Assembly: GCA_964631865.1 (NCBI GenBank)
Contig: CAZWAK010000002.1
Coordinates: 62,001-126,000 of the forward strand
DNA from: JAFDVL01 sp964631865
GTDB taxonomy: Bacteria > Acidobacteriota > Blastocatellia > RBC074
Length of the DNA: 64,000 bases
Direction: 5' to 3'
A program made the translations under genes and the position numbers. A model generated the notes under the pieces. That model was not told where the DNA came from and ran no database searches. It saw only the letters and a program-made list of their open reading frames with translations. This document shows positions 43,865 through 51,360 of this stretch, piece after piece. Within the stretch, counting starts at the first letter, position 1; each line of letters opens with the position of its first letter.

Positions 43865-45037
43865 ATGAGGAGGATTGCCTTGTTCACTCGAAAACTCTTT
43901 ATCCACATTTTTGCCCTGACATTTGTCACGCTTCCACTGTTCGGAGCCGAACCGCATCCCTTGAGTGAAGAATCACTCAGCAAAGGCCTGCCGGAGCGGT
44001 TGGGAGAAAACTGGCGAGCGGCTTCCGCTTCGCGCAAGGAAGCGGCGGAAAAAATCTCTGCAACTGCCGATACGAACATTTTGGCAGAATATGGCTTGCA
44101 ATCATTCACTACCCGGCAGTATTCCAATGGCAAAGCCAAGCTCACGGTGGAAGCTTTCGAGATGAAATATATCTCTGGAGCGTACGGTCTCTGGACTTTC
44201 CGGCGCGGAGCGTTGGCGGCAAACCAAAAAGAAATCTTCAACGGACGGTTTGTCCTTCGCTTTTCCGGCCTGGAGCAAACCGAGTTGGAATCGGTCGTCT
44301 CACAATTGCAAAAGGATTTGCCTTCCGCGTCCGAGTCCCCGCTGCTTCCGACGTATCTGCCTGACGCAAACAAAATTGCCAACAGCGAAAAGTATCTGAT
44401 CGGCCCTGAAGCAGTCGCTCGCATTCCGGCCATCAGCGATTTGAAAGACGCAATTGATTTCACTGGCGGCACACGCGCGGCGATGGCGGAATACAACAAC
44501 GGCGGTGGCAAAATGAACATCCTGCTCGTTGAGTTTCAGTCGCCTCAATTCGCCGTGGACGGCTTGGCCAAAATGCAGGAGCATTTCAAATCCCTGAGCC
44601 AGGATGAACAGAAAAAACGAATTCTAAGGCGGGTGGGAAATTATGCCGTCGAAGCGGTCAATGTGTCTGATCCAATTGCGGCAGAAGAACTCTTGAAACA
44701 GATCAAGTACATGGTCAGAGTCCACTGGGAAGGCAAAAACGTCAGCGACATCCCGATTCCCTTTCGACCACCAGACCCAGCCGCCGTTCGGGAAGCGATT
44801 CAAACCGGTCAATTCATTATCGCGACTTTTTACTGGATTGGAGTTTTAGTGGTTGGAGCTATGGCAACCGGAATCTTCGCAGGTGGCGCATTTTTTTACT
44901 GGCGTCGGGCGCAACGGCGAAAATTAGGATTGGATGGAACTTTCACCGATGCGGGCGGAATGACGAGACTCAATCTGGACGATTACCTTTTGTCCGGCTC
45001 AGATGCTTCTACGAAGTTGCTTGGCAAGGGAGAATAA
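43865..45037 (+). CDS. Exported, C-terminally membrane-anchored protein (DUF6599-like)
   Basis: This protein of about 390 aa has a signal peptide (FIHIFALTFVTLPLFGA). A mixed alpha/beta domain contains GLPERLGENWRA and YGLQSFTTRQY, then EMKYISGAYGLWTF. A membrane helix near the C-terminus (FIIATFYWIGVLVVGAMATGIFAGG) precedes a short cytosolic tail. The sequence resembles DUF6599 proteins common in Acidobacteriota; the family role is unknown. Two starts compete: the ATG at 43865, and a TTG at 43880 which has a perfect AGGAGG 6 nt before it (43868-43873), inside the longer frame. Confidence 0.72.
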   Translation: MRRIALFTRKLFIHIFALTFVTLPLFGAEPHPLSEESLSKGLPERLGENWRAASASRKEAAEKISATADTNILAEYGLQSFTTRQYSNGKAKLTVEAFEMKYISGAYGLWTFRRGALAANQKEIFNGRFVLRFSGLEQTELESVVSQLQKDLPSASESPLLPTYLPDANKIANSEKYLIGPEAVARIPAISDLKDAIDFTGGTRAAMAEYNNGGGKMNILLVEFQSPQFAVDGLAKMQEHFKSLSQDEQKKRILRRVGNYAVEAVNVSDPIAAEELLKQIKYMVRVHWEGKNVSDIPIPFRPPDPAAVREAIQTGQFIIATFYWIGVLVVGAMATGIFAGGAFFYWRRAQRRKLGLDGTFTDAGGMTRLNLDDYLLSGSDASTKLLGKGE

Positions 45038-45044
45038 AAAAATG

Positions 45045-45161
45045 GGCGACCATAGCTTCTAAACCCACCCCAGAATCTCTATGGTCGCCAACTATCAGGA
45101 GGTTCACCCGTGCCACTATTAACGACGCCCCTCCCTAAATGTTCCCAACCTCCCAGATTTT
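45045..45161. terminator. Two consecutive hairpins between convergent genes
   Basis: GGCGACCATAG (45045-45055) pairs perfectly with CTATGGTCGCC (45079-45089). Further on, GGAGGTT (45098-45104) pairs with AACCTCC (45147-45153) and is followed by five T (45157-45161). They lie between the DUF6599-like gene and dnaN and may end both transcripts. Confidence 0.6.
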
Positions 45162-45191
45162 TAGCTATTAAACTTGGCTAAGAAATCTTCA

Positions 45192-46295
45192 TCATAAGCG
45201 CATCGGCATAATGACATAGCGGAAGTCGCATTCCGTATCTGCCAGGGATCGCAATTGCACCTGCGAGTTCCCATCCTTAAATTCAAACCGAACCTCGCCT
45301 TCATTGATGACGCCTAAAAAATCATTGACGTACTGCGCATTGAAGCCTGAAGAGAGGGAGTCACCAGCATACTCAATCGGCAAGGTCTCGCCTGCCTCTC
45401 CGACGTCCGAAGCCTGAGCCGTGATGTTCAATTGTCCTTCGCTGATTTCAAACTTGATAGCGTGGGATCGTTCGTCCGCCATCAACGCCACACGGCGGAC
45501 AGCAGCCGCGATGCGCTGGCTTTCGATCACAAACTGATGCTTGTTTTCCTTCGGCAACACCATCTCGTAATTTGGGAATTGTCCGCTTAGCATCCTGGAC
45601 ACGAGTAGTCGCTTCCCGAATCGGAAAAAGAGATGGTTTTCATCCTTACCAAACTCGACGGTTTCCTCGGTCTCAGAACTCAATTTGATAAGCTCGGTCA
45701 ACGTCTTTTTAGGAATGATCGCCTCAACCTTGAGGTCTTCGACGAAGCTTCCCTTTTTTTCGATAAAGGAAAGACGATGGCCGTCGGTGGCGATCATCCG
45801 TAAGCCCTCGCCAGAGAGTTCAAACTTCGCACCATTCAACGCATAGCGAGACTCCTCATTCGTCGCGGCGAAAATCGTCCGGCTAATAAACGTTCGGAAG
45901 ACATCTGTCGGCAAGTGACCTAGCACAGTTTTGAATTCTGGAATCTCCGGGAAATTCGCTTTCGGCTGCCCCAGCATTTTGAACCGGGATCGTTCGCAGA
46001 TGATGCTAACCTGATCGTTGTCTCCGCATTTGATTTCAACCGCCGCTTCCGGCAAAGCGCGAATAATTTCAAACAGCTTCTTGGCCTGGACACAAACCGA
46101 TCCTTCCACCGAAACCTCCGCTTCGCAATTCGTGGTGATCGAAACGTCAAGATCAGTTCCTTTGATCCTCAAGTTCCCGTCGGTAGATTCCAGCAACAAA
46201 CTGGAAAGAATTGGAATCGTGTTTTTCTTCTCGACTACTCCTTGAATGAAATTGAGTTCTTTTAGGAAATTGGTTTTGCTGACTGTCAGGTGCAT
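45192..46295 (-). CDS. dnaN: DNA polymerase III beta sliding clamp
   Basis: The 367-aa protein folds as three clamp domains: MHLTVSKTNFLKELNFIQGVVEKKNTIPILSSLLLE at the start, NGAKFELSGEGLRMIATDGHRLS in domain two, and the C-terminal VMPMRL. AAGGAG lies 6-7 nt before the ATG at 46295; an in-frame TTG at 46310 precedes it and is less likely because it would take the Shine-Dalgarno into the coding part. It is separated from dnaA by the origin region and faces the same way. Confidence 0.97.
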   Translation of the reverse strand: MHLTVSKTNFLKELNFIQGVVEKKNTIPILSSLLLESTDGNLRIKGTDLDVSITTNCEAEVSVEGSVCVQAKKLFEIIRALPEAAVEIKCGDNDQVSIICERSRFKMLGQPKANFPEIPEFKTVLGHLPTDVFRTFISRTIFAATNEESRYALNGAKFELSGEGLRMIATDGHRLSFIEKKGSFVEDLKVEAIIPKKTLTELIKLSSETEETVEFGKDENHLFFRFGKRLLVSRMLSGQFPNYEMVLPKENKHQFVIESQRIAAAVRRVALMADERSHAIKFEISEGQLNITAQASDVGEAGETLPIEYAGDSLSSGFNAQYVNDFLGVINEGEVRFEFKDGNSQVQLRSLADTECDFRYVIMPMRL

Positions 46296-46364
46296 GATTG
46301 TCTCCTTCAACCTTTGAGAATTGCTTTTACTATTTAAATTACTATTTCAATACATGTATTTATC

Positions 46365-46379
46365 TAGTAGTAGTAATAG
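46365..46379 (-). promoter_or_regulatory. DnaA-trio-like array
   Basis: TAG TAG TAG TAA TAG in the plus-strand text (46365-46379) corresponds, on the minus strand, to the repeated trinucleotides CTA TTA CTA CTA CTA. It is separated from the first DnaA box by a 4-nt spacer TGCC. Known biology: DnaA binds such trios on one strand to open the origin. Confidence 0.82.
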
Positions 46380-46383
46380 TGCC

Positions 46384-46400
46384 TGTGGAAATGTGGAAAA
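46384..46400. promoter_or_regulatory. DnaA box pair next to the trios
   Basis: TGTGGAAAT (46384-46392) and TGTGGAAAA (46392-46400) are adjacent, sharing one base. On the minus strand they read TTTTCCACA and ATTTCCACA. Confidence 0.85.
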
Positions 46401-46447
46401 GCTTGTACAAACCTTTGAATAATAAACTACTTACTTTGAAAATTTCT

Positions 46448-46562
46448 TGTGGAAAACCCTGTGGAAAACATGTGAGAAACTCAAAAATCTGTGGAAATTT
46501 TTTGCCCGGAATTGAGTTTTCCACAGTTTCCACAGGCTATCCACAGGGGGTAGCGTGGAAAA
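46448..46562. promoter_or_regulatory. DnaA box cluster
   Basis: TGTGGAAAA at 46448-46456 and 46460-46468, TGTGGAAAT at 46490-46498, TTTTCCACA at 46517-46525, GTTTCCACA at 46526-46534, CTATCCACA at 46537-46545 and CGTGGAAAA at 46554-46562. Orientations are mixed, with the reverse-oriented group clustered at 46517-46545. One more (TGTGGAAAC, 46609-46617) lies inside the 3' end of dnaA. Confidence 0.85.
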
Positions 46563-46573
46563 CCTCCCTAAGT

Positions 46574-48001
46574 CTATTTGCAGCTAGCAATTAGGCTGTT
46601 AATAAGCCTGTGGAAACTGCCTTTTTGGTCATACAGTTCGCTAATTTTGTTGATGCTGTGCAAGACCGTTGTGTGATGTTTCCCGCCGAATTCCCTGCCG
46701 ATTTCTGGCAGGCTGGCTTTGGTCAGCGACTTGCAAAGATACATGGCCACTTGTCGTGGCACAGCGATGTTTCTGGAATTTGATTTTGATTTCAGGTCTG
46801 CGACCCGCATGTTGTAGTACTCCGCGACAACCTTCTGGATGGTTTCAATCGTGACGGCTCGTTCTTCTTCTTCGACAATATTTTTGAGGGCTTCCTGAGC
46901 GAGGGAGATGGAAATCGGTTCGCCTCGTAATGAAGACAACGCGGTTAATCGGACCAACGAACCTTCCAATTCGCGGATGTTGGATTTGATCTTGCTGGCG
47001 ATGAAGAGCGCCACATTGTCTGGCAAGTCGAGTTGCTCTGTTTCGGCTTTCTTCCGCAGAATGGCAACTTTCGTTTCCAAATCAGGCGGCTGAATGTCTG
47101 CAATCAAACCCCATTCAAAACGAGAGTGGAGTCGTTCTTCCAGCGTCGGAATTTCGCGCGGCGGGCAATCGGAAGAAATCACGATCTGCTTTTGATTGTC
47201 GTAAAGAGCATTGAACGTGTGGAAAAATTCTTCCTGCGTGCGCTCTTTGCCCGCGATGAACTGAATGTCATCAATGAGCAGGATGTCAATAGACCGATAC
47301 TTCTCCCGAAAAGTCATGGTCTTGTCATACCGGATTGCATTGATGAGTTCGTTCATGAACTTTTCCGCCGAAATATAAGAAAGACGCAGATGCCGATTAT
47401 TTTGCTTGATGCTCTGACCGATGGCGCACATCAAGTGTGTTTTACCCAATCCCACGCCGCCGTAGATAAAAAGTGGGTTGTAGGTTTTTGAAGGCGTTTC
47501 AGCCACAGCCAGGGCAGCAGCATGTGCGAACTGGTTACAAGAACCGACAACGAACGTGTTGAAGGTATACCTCGGGTTGAGAGGCAACTCCAATGGTTCA
47601 ATATCTACGAAGTCGGTTAAAGCGGGTCGCTCTGAGAGCGGCTGACTTTCTTCAGGTCGCGGGCGAGAGGGTTCAGCGCTTCTATCCGTCGAATTTGCGG
47701 GCAAGTTTGCAGTCCCATTTGCAAGCGGAGATGTAATTTCTGATTGAGAGTGATTGCTCGGAGCGAAAGTAAAAGTGATTTTGCTCCCGCCCAAATTGTT
47801 TTCGTCCAGAGATTCATCCAGCACGTCGCGGTAATTATTAAAAATCCAATCCTCAAACACACGATCCGGGGCCGTCAGGTGGATGTTTTCCTGATCGTAA
47901 TGAACAAAAGAGATCGGTTTAAACCAAGTTGTGAAGCTTTCGTGGTTGACTCTCTTTTCAATTGAGGAAAGTAATGACTCCCAAACGCTTGAGGATTGCA
48001 T
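46574..48001 (-). CDS. dnaA: Chromosomal replication initiator DnaA
   Basis: The 475-aa protein starts at the ATG at 48001, with AGGAG 5-6 nt upstream. It has domain I (SVWESLLSSIEKRVNHESFTTWFKP), a low-complexity domain II, AAA+ domain III (YGGVGLGKTHLM, IDDIQFIAGKERTQEEFFH) and the DNA-binding domain IV (IAVPRQVAMYL, IGREFGGKHHTTVLHS). It binds the boxes in the following gap. The gene ends 26 codons after KHHTTVLHS as usual. Its upstream gap is about 600 bp. Confidence 0.97.
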   Translation of the reverse strand: MQSSSVWESLLSSIEKRVNHESFTTWFKPISFVHYDQENIHLTAPDRVFEDWIFNNYRDVLDESLDENNLGGSKITFTFAPSNHSQSEITSPLANGTANLPANSTDRSAEPSRPRPEESQPLSERPALTDFVDIEPLELPLNPRYTFNTFVVGSCNQFAHAAALAVAETPSKTYNPLFIYGGVGLGKTHLMCAIGQSIKQNNRHLRLSYISAEKFMNELINAIRYDKTMTFREKYRSIDILLIDDIQFIAGKERTQEEFFHTFNALYDNQKQIVISSDCPPREIPTLEERLHSRFEWGLIADIQPPDLETKVAILRKKAETEQLDLPDNVALFIASKIKSNIRELEGSLVRLTALSSLRGEPISISLAQEALKNIVEEEERAVTIETIQKVVAEYYNMRVADLKSKSNSRNIAVPRQVAMYLCKSLTKASLPEIGREFGGKHHTTVLHSINKISELYDQKGSFHRLINSLIASCK

Positions 48002-48619
48002 AACAACTCCTGTGAGAAGGCCATAGTACAAATGACACAACTTTATCCGCCTGCTGAATTCTGTGAATGCCCTTGAGGTTCAAGGGTAAGTTTATGTATT
48101 TTCAGTATTTAACTTGATGCAGGTTGCGATCATTTCAGTTATGAGAGGCTAACATAGGGAATAGCTGATTGCAAGGTTGTGGAGGTAATTACAAAGGAAT
48201 GAATTGACTTCAATAGAAACAAAATAGAAAGGCACAATTCGGCGACAAATTTACTAGACGTTAAAAAAAACTATTGACATGTAAGAAATTATTCATAGAA
48301 TCACCTCGTTAACGAATCTTCCTCACTCCGGCATACCATCTTTAGAAGGTTTGTTACCTCATTAGGGTAGGTAATTGGTCAGCATCAGGCGGCTAATATC
48401 TGCATACATCGCTCAATTTACTCACTGGAAAAAAACAATCCTTGATCGTTAGGTTTATTTTTTGTCATAGATCATGACTATTGTCTGGAATCTTTGGCAA
48501 AGAACCTGGTTGCTATGCCTTTAGGCGTATCACTGCCAAGTTTAAGCCTGTCGTTCAGGAGTTTGTGTTTTTCCTTCTCTCGACTATGACAATTTTCCAT
48601 TCTTTAAGGAGAAACTCGA
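48002..48619. other. Long A+T-rich gap between divergent dnaA and a secreted-protein gene
   Basis: No gene is supported in these 618 bp. It holds a short perfect hairpin CCCTTGA-GGT-TCAAGGG (48070-48086) on the dnaA side. It also has the promoter listed separately and a TTACCT/AGGTAA inverted repeat (48354-48374). The rest of the stretch to 48619 is a long leader of the plus-strand gene. The text is clearly richer in A+T than the flanking coding DNA. No DnaA-box cluster like the one between dnaA and dnaN is present here. Confidence 0.75.
48274..48301 (+). promoter_or_regulatory. Sigma70-like promoter with long leader
   Basis: TTGACA (48274-48279) and TAGAAT (48296-48301), 16-bp spacer. Transcription would start near 48308, about 310 nt before the ATG at 48620. 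A closer promoter was not found. Confidence 0.6.
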
Positions 48620-49801
48620 ATGCGAACCTCACATAAACTCACACGTCTTTTCTTAGCGTTGACGGCGCTTATGGCGTTGGCGACGGTATCCTTCGGTCAA
48701 GTTCCGACTGTGACTGCCGTTACCAATGGTGCTACGAATAATATTCAAGTCAGCGATCAGAAGCCGGGATCAGTTCTGGTGTTTCCGTACTACGTCAGCG
48801 ACATCCAGAACAGATGGGATACGCGTGTTACCATCTCGAACCTTGCAACCGGGAACGTTCCGGTCAATCAGCAGGGAAATTTCGGGCTGTACACCAACTC
48901 CATCATTGTCCACGTCTTCTTCATTCAGGGGAGCAACTGCAACCAGGCTGACATGTTCCTGTGCTTGACCAAAGGTGCCTCCATGTCTTTCAAGATGTTG
49001 GATCAAGACCCTGGTGTCACAGGCACCATCGTCGCTGTGGCGGTTGATTATCAAGGGTTGCCGGTATCCTGGAACGCCCTGATTGGCAATGCTTTTGTCA
49101 ATCGCGGAACCTGGCAAGGCAACTATGGTGCTGAAGCATTTGCCAGCACGCAGCAAGTCGGGTGGAGAACGACGACGGCGAACAATGCCTCAACCACTGC
49201 TAACTTGCTCTTCAACGGTACGCAGGGTAACGGTGGAGGGCCAGGTGCTCTTCCGACTACGGGTAGCCCGATTGTTCCAGACAATTCCGCTAACCCGACC
49301 ACAGCTTGGGGCTATGATCAAGTTCCGAATCAGTTCGCGGTCGAAATCCAATCCCCCGCGGATGCTCCTGGTCAAAGAGTAGTGCATGCGGGCTTGGAAG
49401 GTAGCTTGGCTTCAGGTTCCTTGAGTGGTGCTGGTCAAGTTGGCACTGGTTTGGTGTGGAGAGGCGATGAAAGACAAGGCAGCTTCACTCGTTGGATGTC
49501 CGGTGGTTGCCAAACCTCTGGCGTTACGAGCACCACGACTCCCAGCAATGACGGGGCCATTACGGACAACACGCCGCGCGTGCCGTCCACGCTGGCGGTC
49601 TTCATTCCCAAAGGCCAAATCGGCGTGCTGCGTTACGACACAGGCCCGTCGGTTGGTATCTTGATTACGCCGTTGCAGTTCCAAGCTTCCCCGGCAGTGG
49701 GTGTGGCAGTTGGAACGTGGGGTGGTATCCGTACCCTTCACAAGACGCGCGTGGCGTCAAGTGTGACCCTGACGATCCCGATTTACATGCCGGTCTGCTA
49801 A
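48620..49801 (+). CDS. Exported protein of unknown function
   Basis: The 393-aa protein has a signal peptide (residues 1-26, ALTALMALATVSFGQ). A mature part looks beta-rich with Gly/Thr/Asn-rich loops. Segments include GSVLVFPYYVSDIQNRWDTRVTISN, a Cys pair in GSNCNQADMFLC, VAVDYQGLPVSWNALIGNAF and a C-terminal LTIPIYMPVC. No catalytic motif is seen. AAGGAG lies 10 nt before the ATG. It stands alone, with a long leader and a strong terminator. Probably secreted or surface-associated; function not assigned. Confidence 0.75.
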   Translation: MRTSHKLTRLFLALTALMALATVSFGQVPTVTAVTNGATNNIQVSDQKPGSVLVFPYYVSDIQNRWDTRVTISNLATGNVPVNQQGNFGLYTNSIIVHVFFIQGSNCNQADMFLCLTKGASMSFKMLDQDPGVTGTIVAVAVDYQGLPVSWNALIGNAFVNRGTWQGNYGAEAFASTQQVGWRTTTANNASTTANLLFNGTQGNGGGPGALPTTGSPIVPDNSANPTTAWGYDQVPNQFAVEIQSPADAPGQRVVHAGLEGSLASGSLSGAGQVGTGLVWRGDERQGSFTRWMSGGCQTSGVTSTTTPSNDGAITDNTPRVPSTLAVFIPKGQIGVLRYDTGPSVGILITPLQFQASPAVGVAVGTWGGIRTLHKTRVASSVTLTIPIYMPVC

Positions 49802-49833
49802 TTCAAGCAACTTCGCATGAAGTCTTAAACCCG

Positions 49834-49861
49834 AAAGGCCAAGTCAAACGACTTGGCCTTT
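49834..49861 (+). terminator. Strong hairpin terminator after the exported protein gene
   Basis: AAAGGCCAAGTC (49834-49845) pairs with GACTTGGCCTTT (49850-49861) with a 4-nt loop, followed by a pyrimidine-rich run. Twelve base pairs are perfect. Confidence 0.85.
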
Positions 49862-49903
49862 CCGCTTTGGTGAGAACATCTCGTCAAATTTCAGCCAGCC
49901 CTT

Positions 49904-50689
49904 TTAATTTTCTCGTCTCAGCACTGACCAATAGTCAGCAAGTGGGATTGAAACATCCAGCCCTTCGTATTTCGCCTGTTGTTCCTGTTGACGGACGATA
50001 TGCCCTTGCAGCCACATTTCCGCCGAAATCCAGGCATTCTCCGACGGCGTTCCCTTGCATTGTTCCTGGCTGACGAGCAGTTCAAGACGAAACTCTCCTA
50101 CCTTGACGTCCAGCCAGAAGAATATTCCTTGCGTAATTGGATTGCTTAGCTCTCTCCAAGCGAGAACTTTTCCGTTCACGAGATAGTCGTTTTCATAGTG
50201 TTTGGTGGCTGCTTTGGTTTTGTTTGGTAAGCTCAATGAGATGATTTGTGGGTTTACATTTGAGGGAAGGATTTTGGCACGATAACAAAGTCCTGCAAAA
50301 TTCGCCGTGAGTGACGGTTGCTGATAGGTGGACTCGTCCAAATCCGTGAAATTCTGGAGTTGGAAGATCAGATCAATCGCTTGGATAGAACCAGAGACCA
50401 GGACTTCCCCGTCTTCGATGAATTCAATGATCTCCCAGGCTGTCACCTCGCGGCTTCGTCGGCTGCGAAAAGCCGGGCGACAATCAGCAAAGTAGGTTCC
50501 CTTTTTCGACTCGTTGAGAATAGTCCAAATTTCAATGCCGTGATTGAGCGACCAGCAGTAGCCACGCAGGATTGCATTGCGTCGTGAGATGGTACTGGAA
50601 ATACCCCTTTGGCAGGCAGCTTCAGCCAATTGCTGATAAGCCACTTCATCTTGGAGTTTGAATCCAATCGCCTCGAAAATATCCCCCAT
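49904..50689 (-). CDS. Hypothetical protein downstream of a PIN/antitoxin pair
   Basis: The protein (261 aa from the ATG at 50689) is not recognised. It is rich in aromatic and acidic residues and lacks a signal peptide or membrane segment. Segments such as RNAILRGYCWSLNHGIEIWTIL, GTYFADCRPAFRSRR and a late ENAWISAEMWLQGHIVRQQEQQ give no known motif. An in-frame TTG at 50698 overlaps the stop of the antitoxin (TTGA), but the ATG is preferred. It ends the operon that begins with the retropepsin gene at 52.9 kb. Confidence 0.6.
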   Translation of the reverse strand: MGDIFEAIGFKLQDEVAYQQLAEAACQRGISSTISRRNAILRGYCWSLNHGIEIWTILNESKKGTYFADCRPAFRSRRSREVTAWEIIEFIEDGEVLVSGSIQAIDLIFQLQNFTDLDESTYQQPSLTANFAGLCYRAKILPSNVNPQIISLSLPNKTKAATKHYENDYLVNGKVLAWRELSNPITQGIFFWLDVKVGEFRLELLVSQEQCKGTPSENAWISAEMWLQGHIVRQQEQQAKYEGLDVSIPLADYWSVLRREN

Positions 50690-50694
50690 AGTGA

Positions 50695-50904
50695 TCAACG
50701 TTTCTTATAAATCCTGGTTGGAACAGGCGCTTCTTGTGGCGGGGCAGTTTGGCGATAGCCGCGAATGTTATGGTTCGGTCCGTGCAGCGGGCGTTGGTTA
50801 TTGCGAATCATGGCGGCGAACAAATCCATGTCGTAATCGCATTCGCGCGACATTTCCTCGCGGATCGCGTGCAGTTCTTCCAGAAAACGAGGTCGAGAGT
50901 ACAT
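50695..50904 (-). CDS. Candidate antitoxin paired with the PIN-domain toxin
   Basis: This 69-aa protein starts RPRFLEELHAIREEMSRECDYDMDLFAAMIR. The pattern (I/L)REE(M/I)x-R-x-CDYD-x-D is common in short proteins encoded next to PIN toxins. A basic tail (TRIYKKR) follows. No DNA-binding fold is obvious. Its ATG is adjacent to the stop of the PIN gene, giving a toxin-first order. Antitoxin role is inferred from position and pattern. Confidence 0.65.
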   Translation of the reverse strand: MYSRPRFLEELHAIREEMSRECDYDMDLFAAMIRNNQRPLHGPNHNIRGYRQTAPPQEAPVPTRIYKKR

Positions 50905-51360
50905 TCAATCAATAATTAAAAATTCCGGCGTTACCACTTCGGGAGCAAAGAAACCAGCCGCCGTATTGAAAAGTTTGATACGAGCCAAACGATGGACATT
51001 GGCCAGATGACCAAAATTCCAAGTGACGAGAAAGTCAATTTTGTGCTCGGAGGCCAGCGCCATGTGCAAAGCGTCACCTAAAAATTTGCGATGAAAAATC
51101 CCGCGCGAGATGTACCCCTCGGCCAGGATCGCGGCTTCTTCGGTGATTTCCAGACGAGATAACGGACGAATCAGGGAAAGATAACTTTGCCGATAAGGTT
51201 CGCGGGTTCGTTCGAGTTCCCGCTCCACCAACGGGGAAATAAACACTTTGTAGTGAGGTAATTCGTGTTCCCACCAACGAATAGTCAGATCGCGCCGAAA
51301 AGAATCTCCTTTGTCCAGATAGGCTCCAATGACAGAGGTTTCCAGATAGAGAGACATCAT
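50905..51360 (-). CDS. PIN-domain protein, VapC-like toxin candidate
   Basis: The 151-aa protein has the PIN layout: LYLETSVIGAYLDKGD (first acidic residue and T/S near residue 7), SPLVERELERT (Glu), and LGDALHMALASEHKIDFLVTWNFGHLAN (Asp-x-x-HxA and WNxxH). PIN toxins cleave tRNA or rRNA. The ATG (51360, or 51357) overlaps the stop of the retropepsin gene by 4 bp, and a small antitoxin-like gene follows directly. This chain is unusual and is described in the findings. Confidence 0.82.
   Translation of the reverse strand: MMSLYLETSVIGAYLDKGDSFRRDLTIRWWEHELPHYKVFISPLVERELERTREPYRQSYLSLIRPLSRLEITEEAAILAEGYISRGIFHRKFLGDALHMALASEHKIDFLVTWNFGHLANVHRLARIKLFNTAAGFFAPEVVTPEFLIID

Larger units (their letters stand above)
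46300..46573 (-). other. oriC: Replication origin region (oriC) between dnaA and dnaN
   Basis: Nine TGTGGAAAn or TTTTCCACA-type DnaA boxes are found in 46384-46573, plus one in the end of dnaA. The boxes at 46384-46400 are adjacent to a DnaA-trio array and then an A+T-rich stretch (46300-46364) toward dnaN. The orientation matches the dnaA-oriC-dnaN plan of Bacillus. No other gene fits in this gap. Confidence 0.9.

Noticed and set aside
48485..48520. Sigma54-like promoter (TTGGCA ... TTGCT) before the secreted-protein gene
   Set aside because: The GG and GC elements are 14 nt apart instead of 10, so it does not fit the -24/-12 rule.
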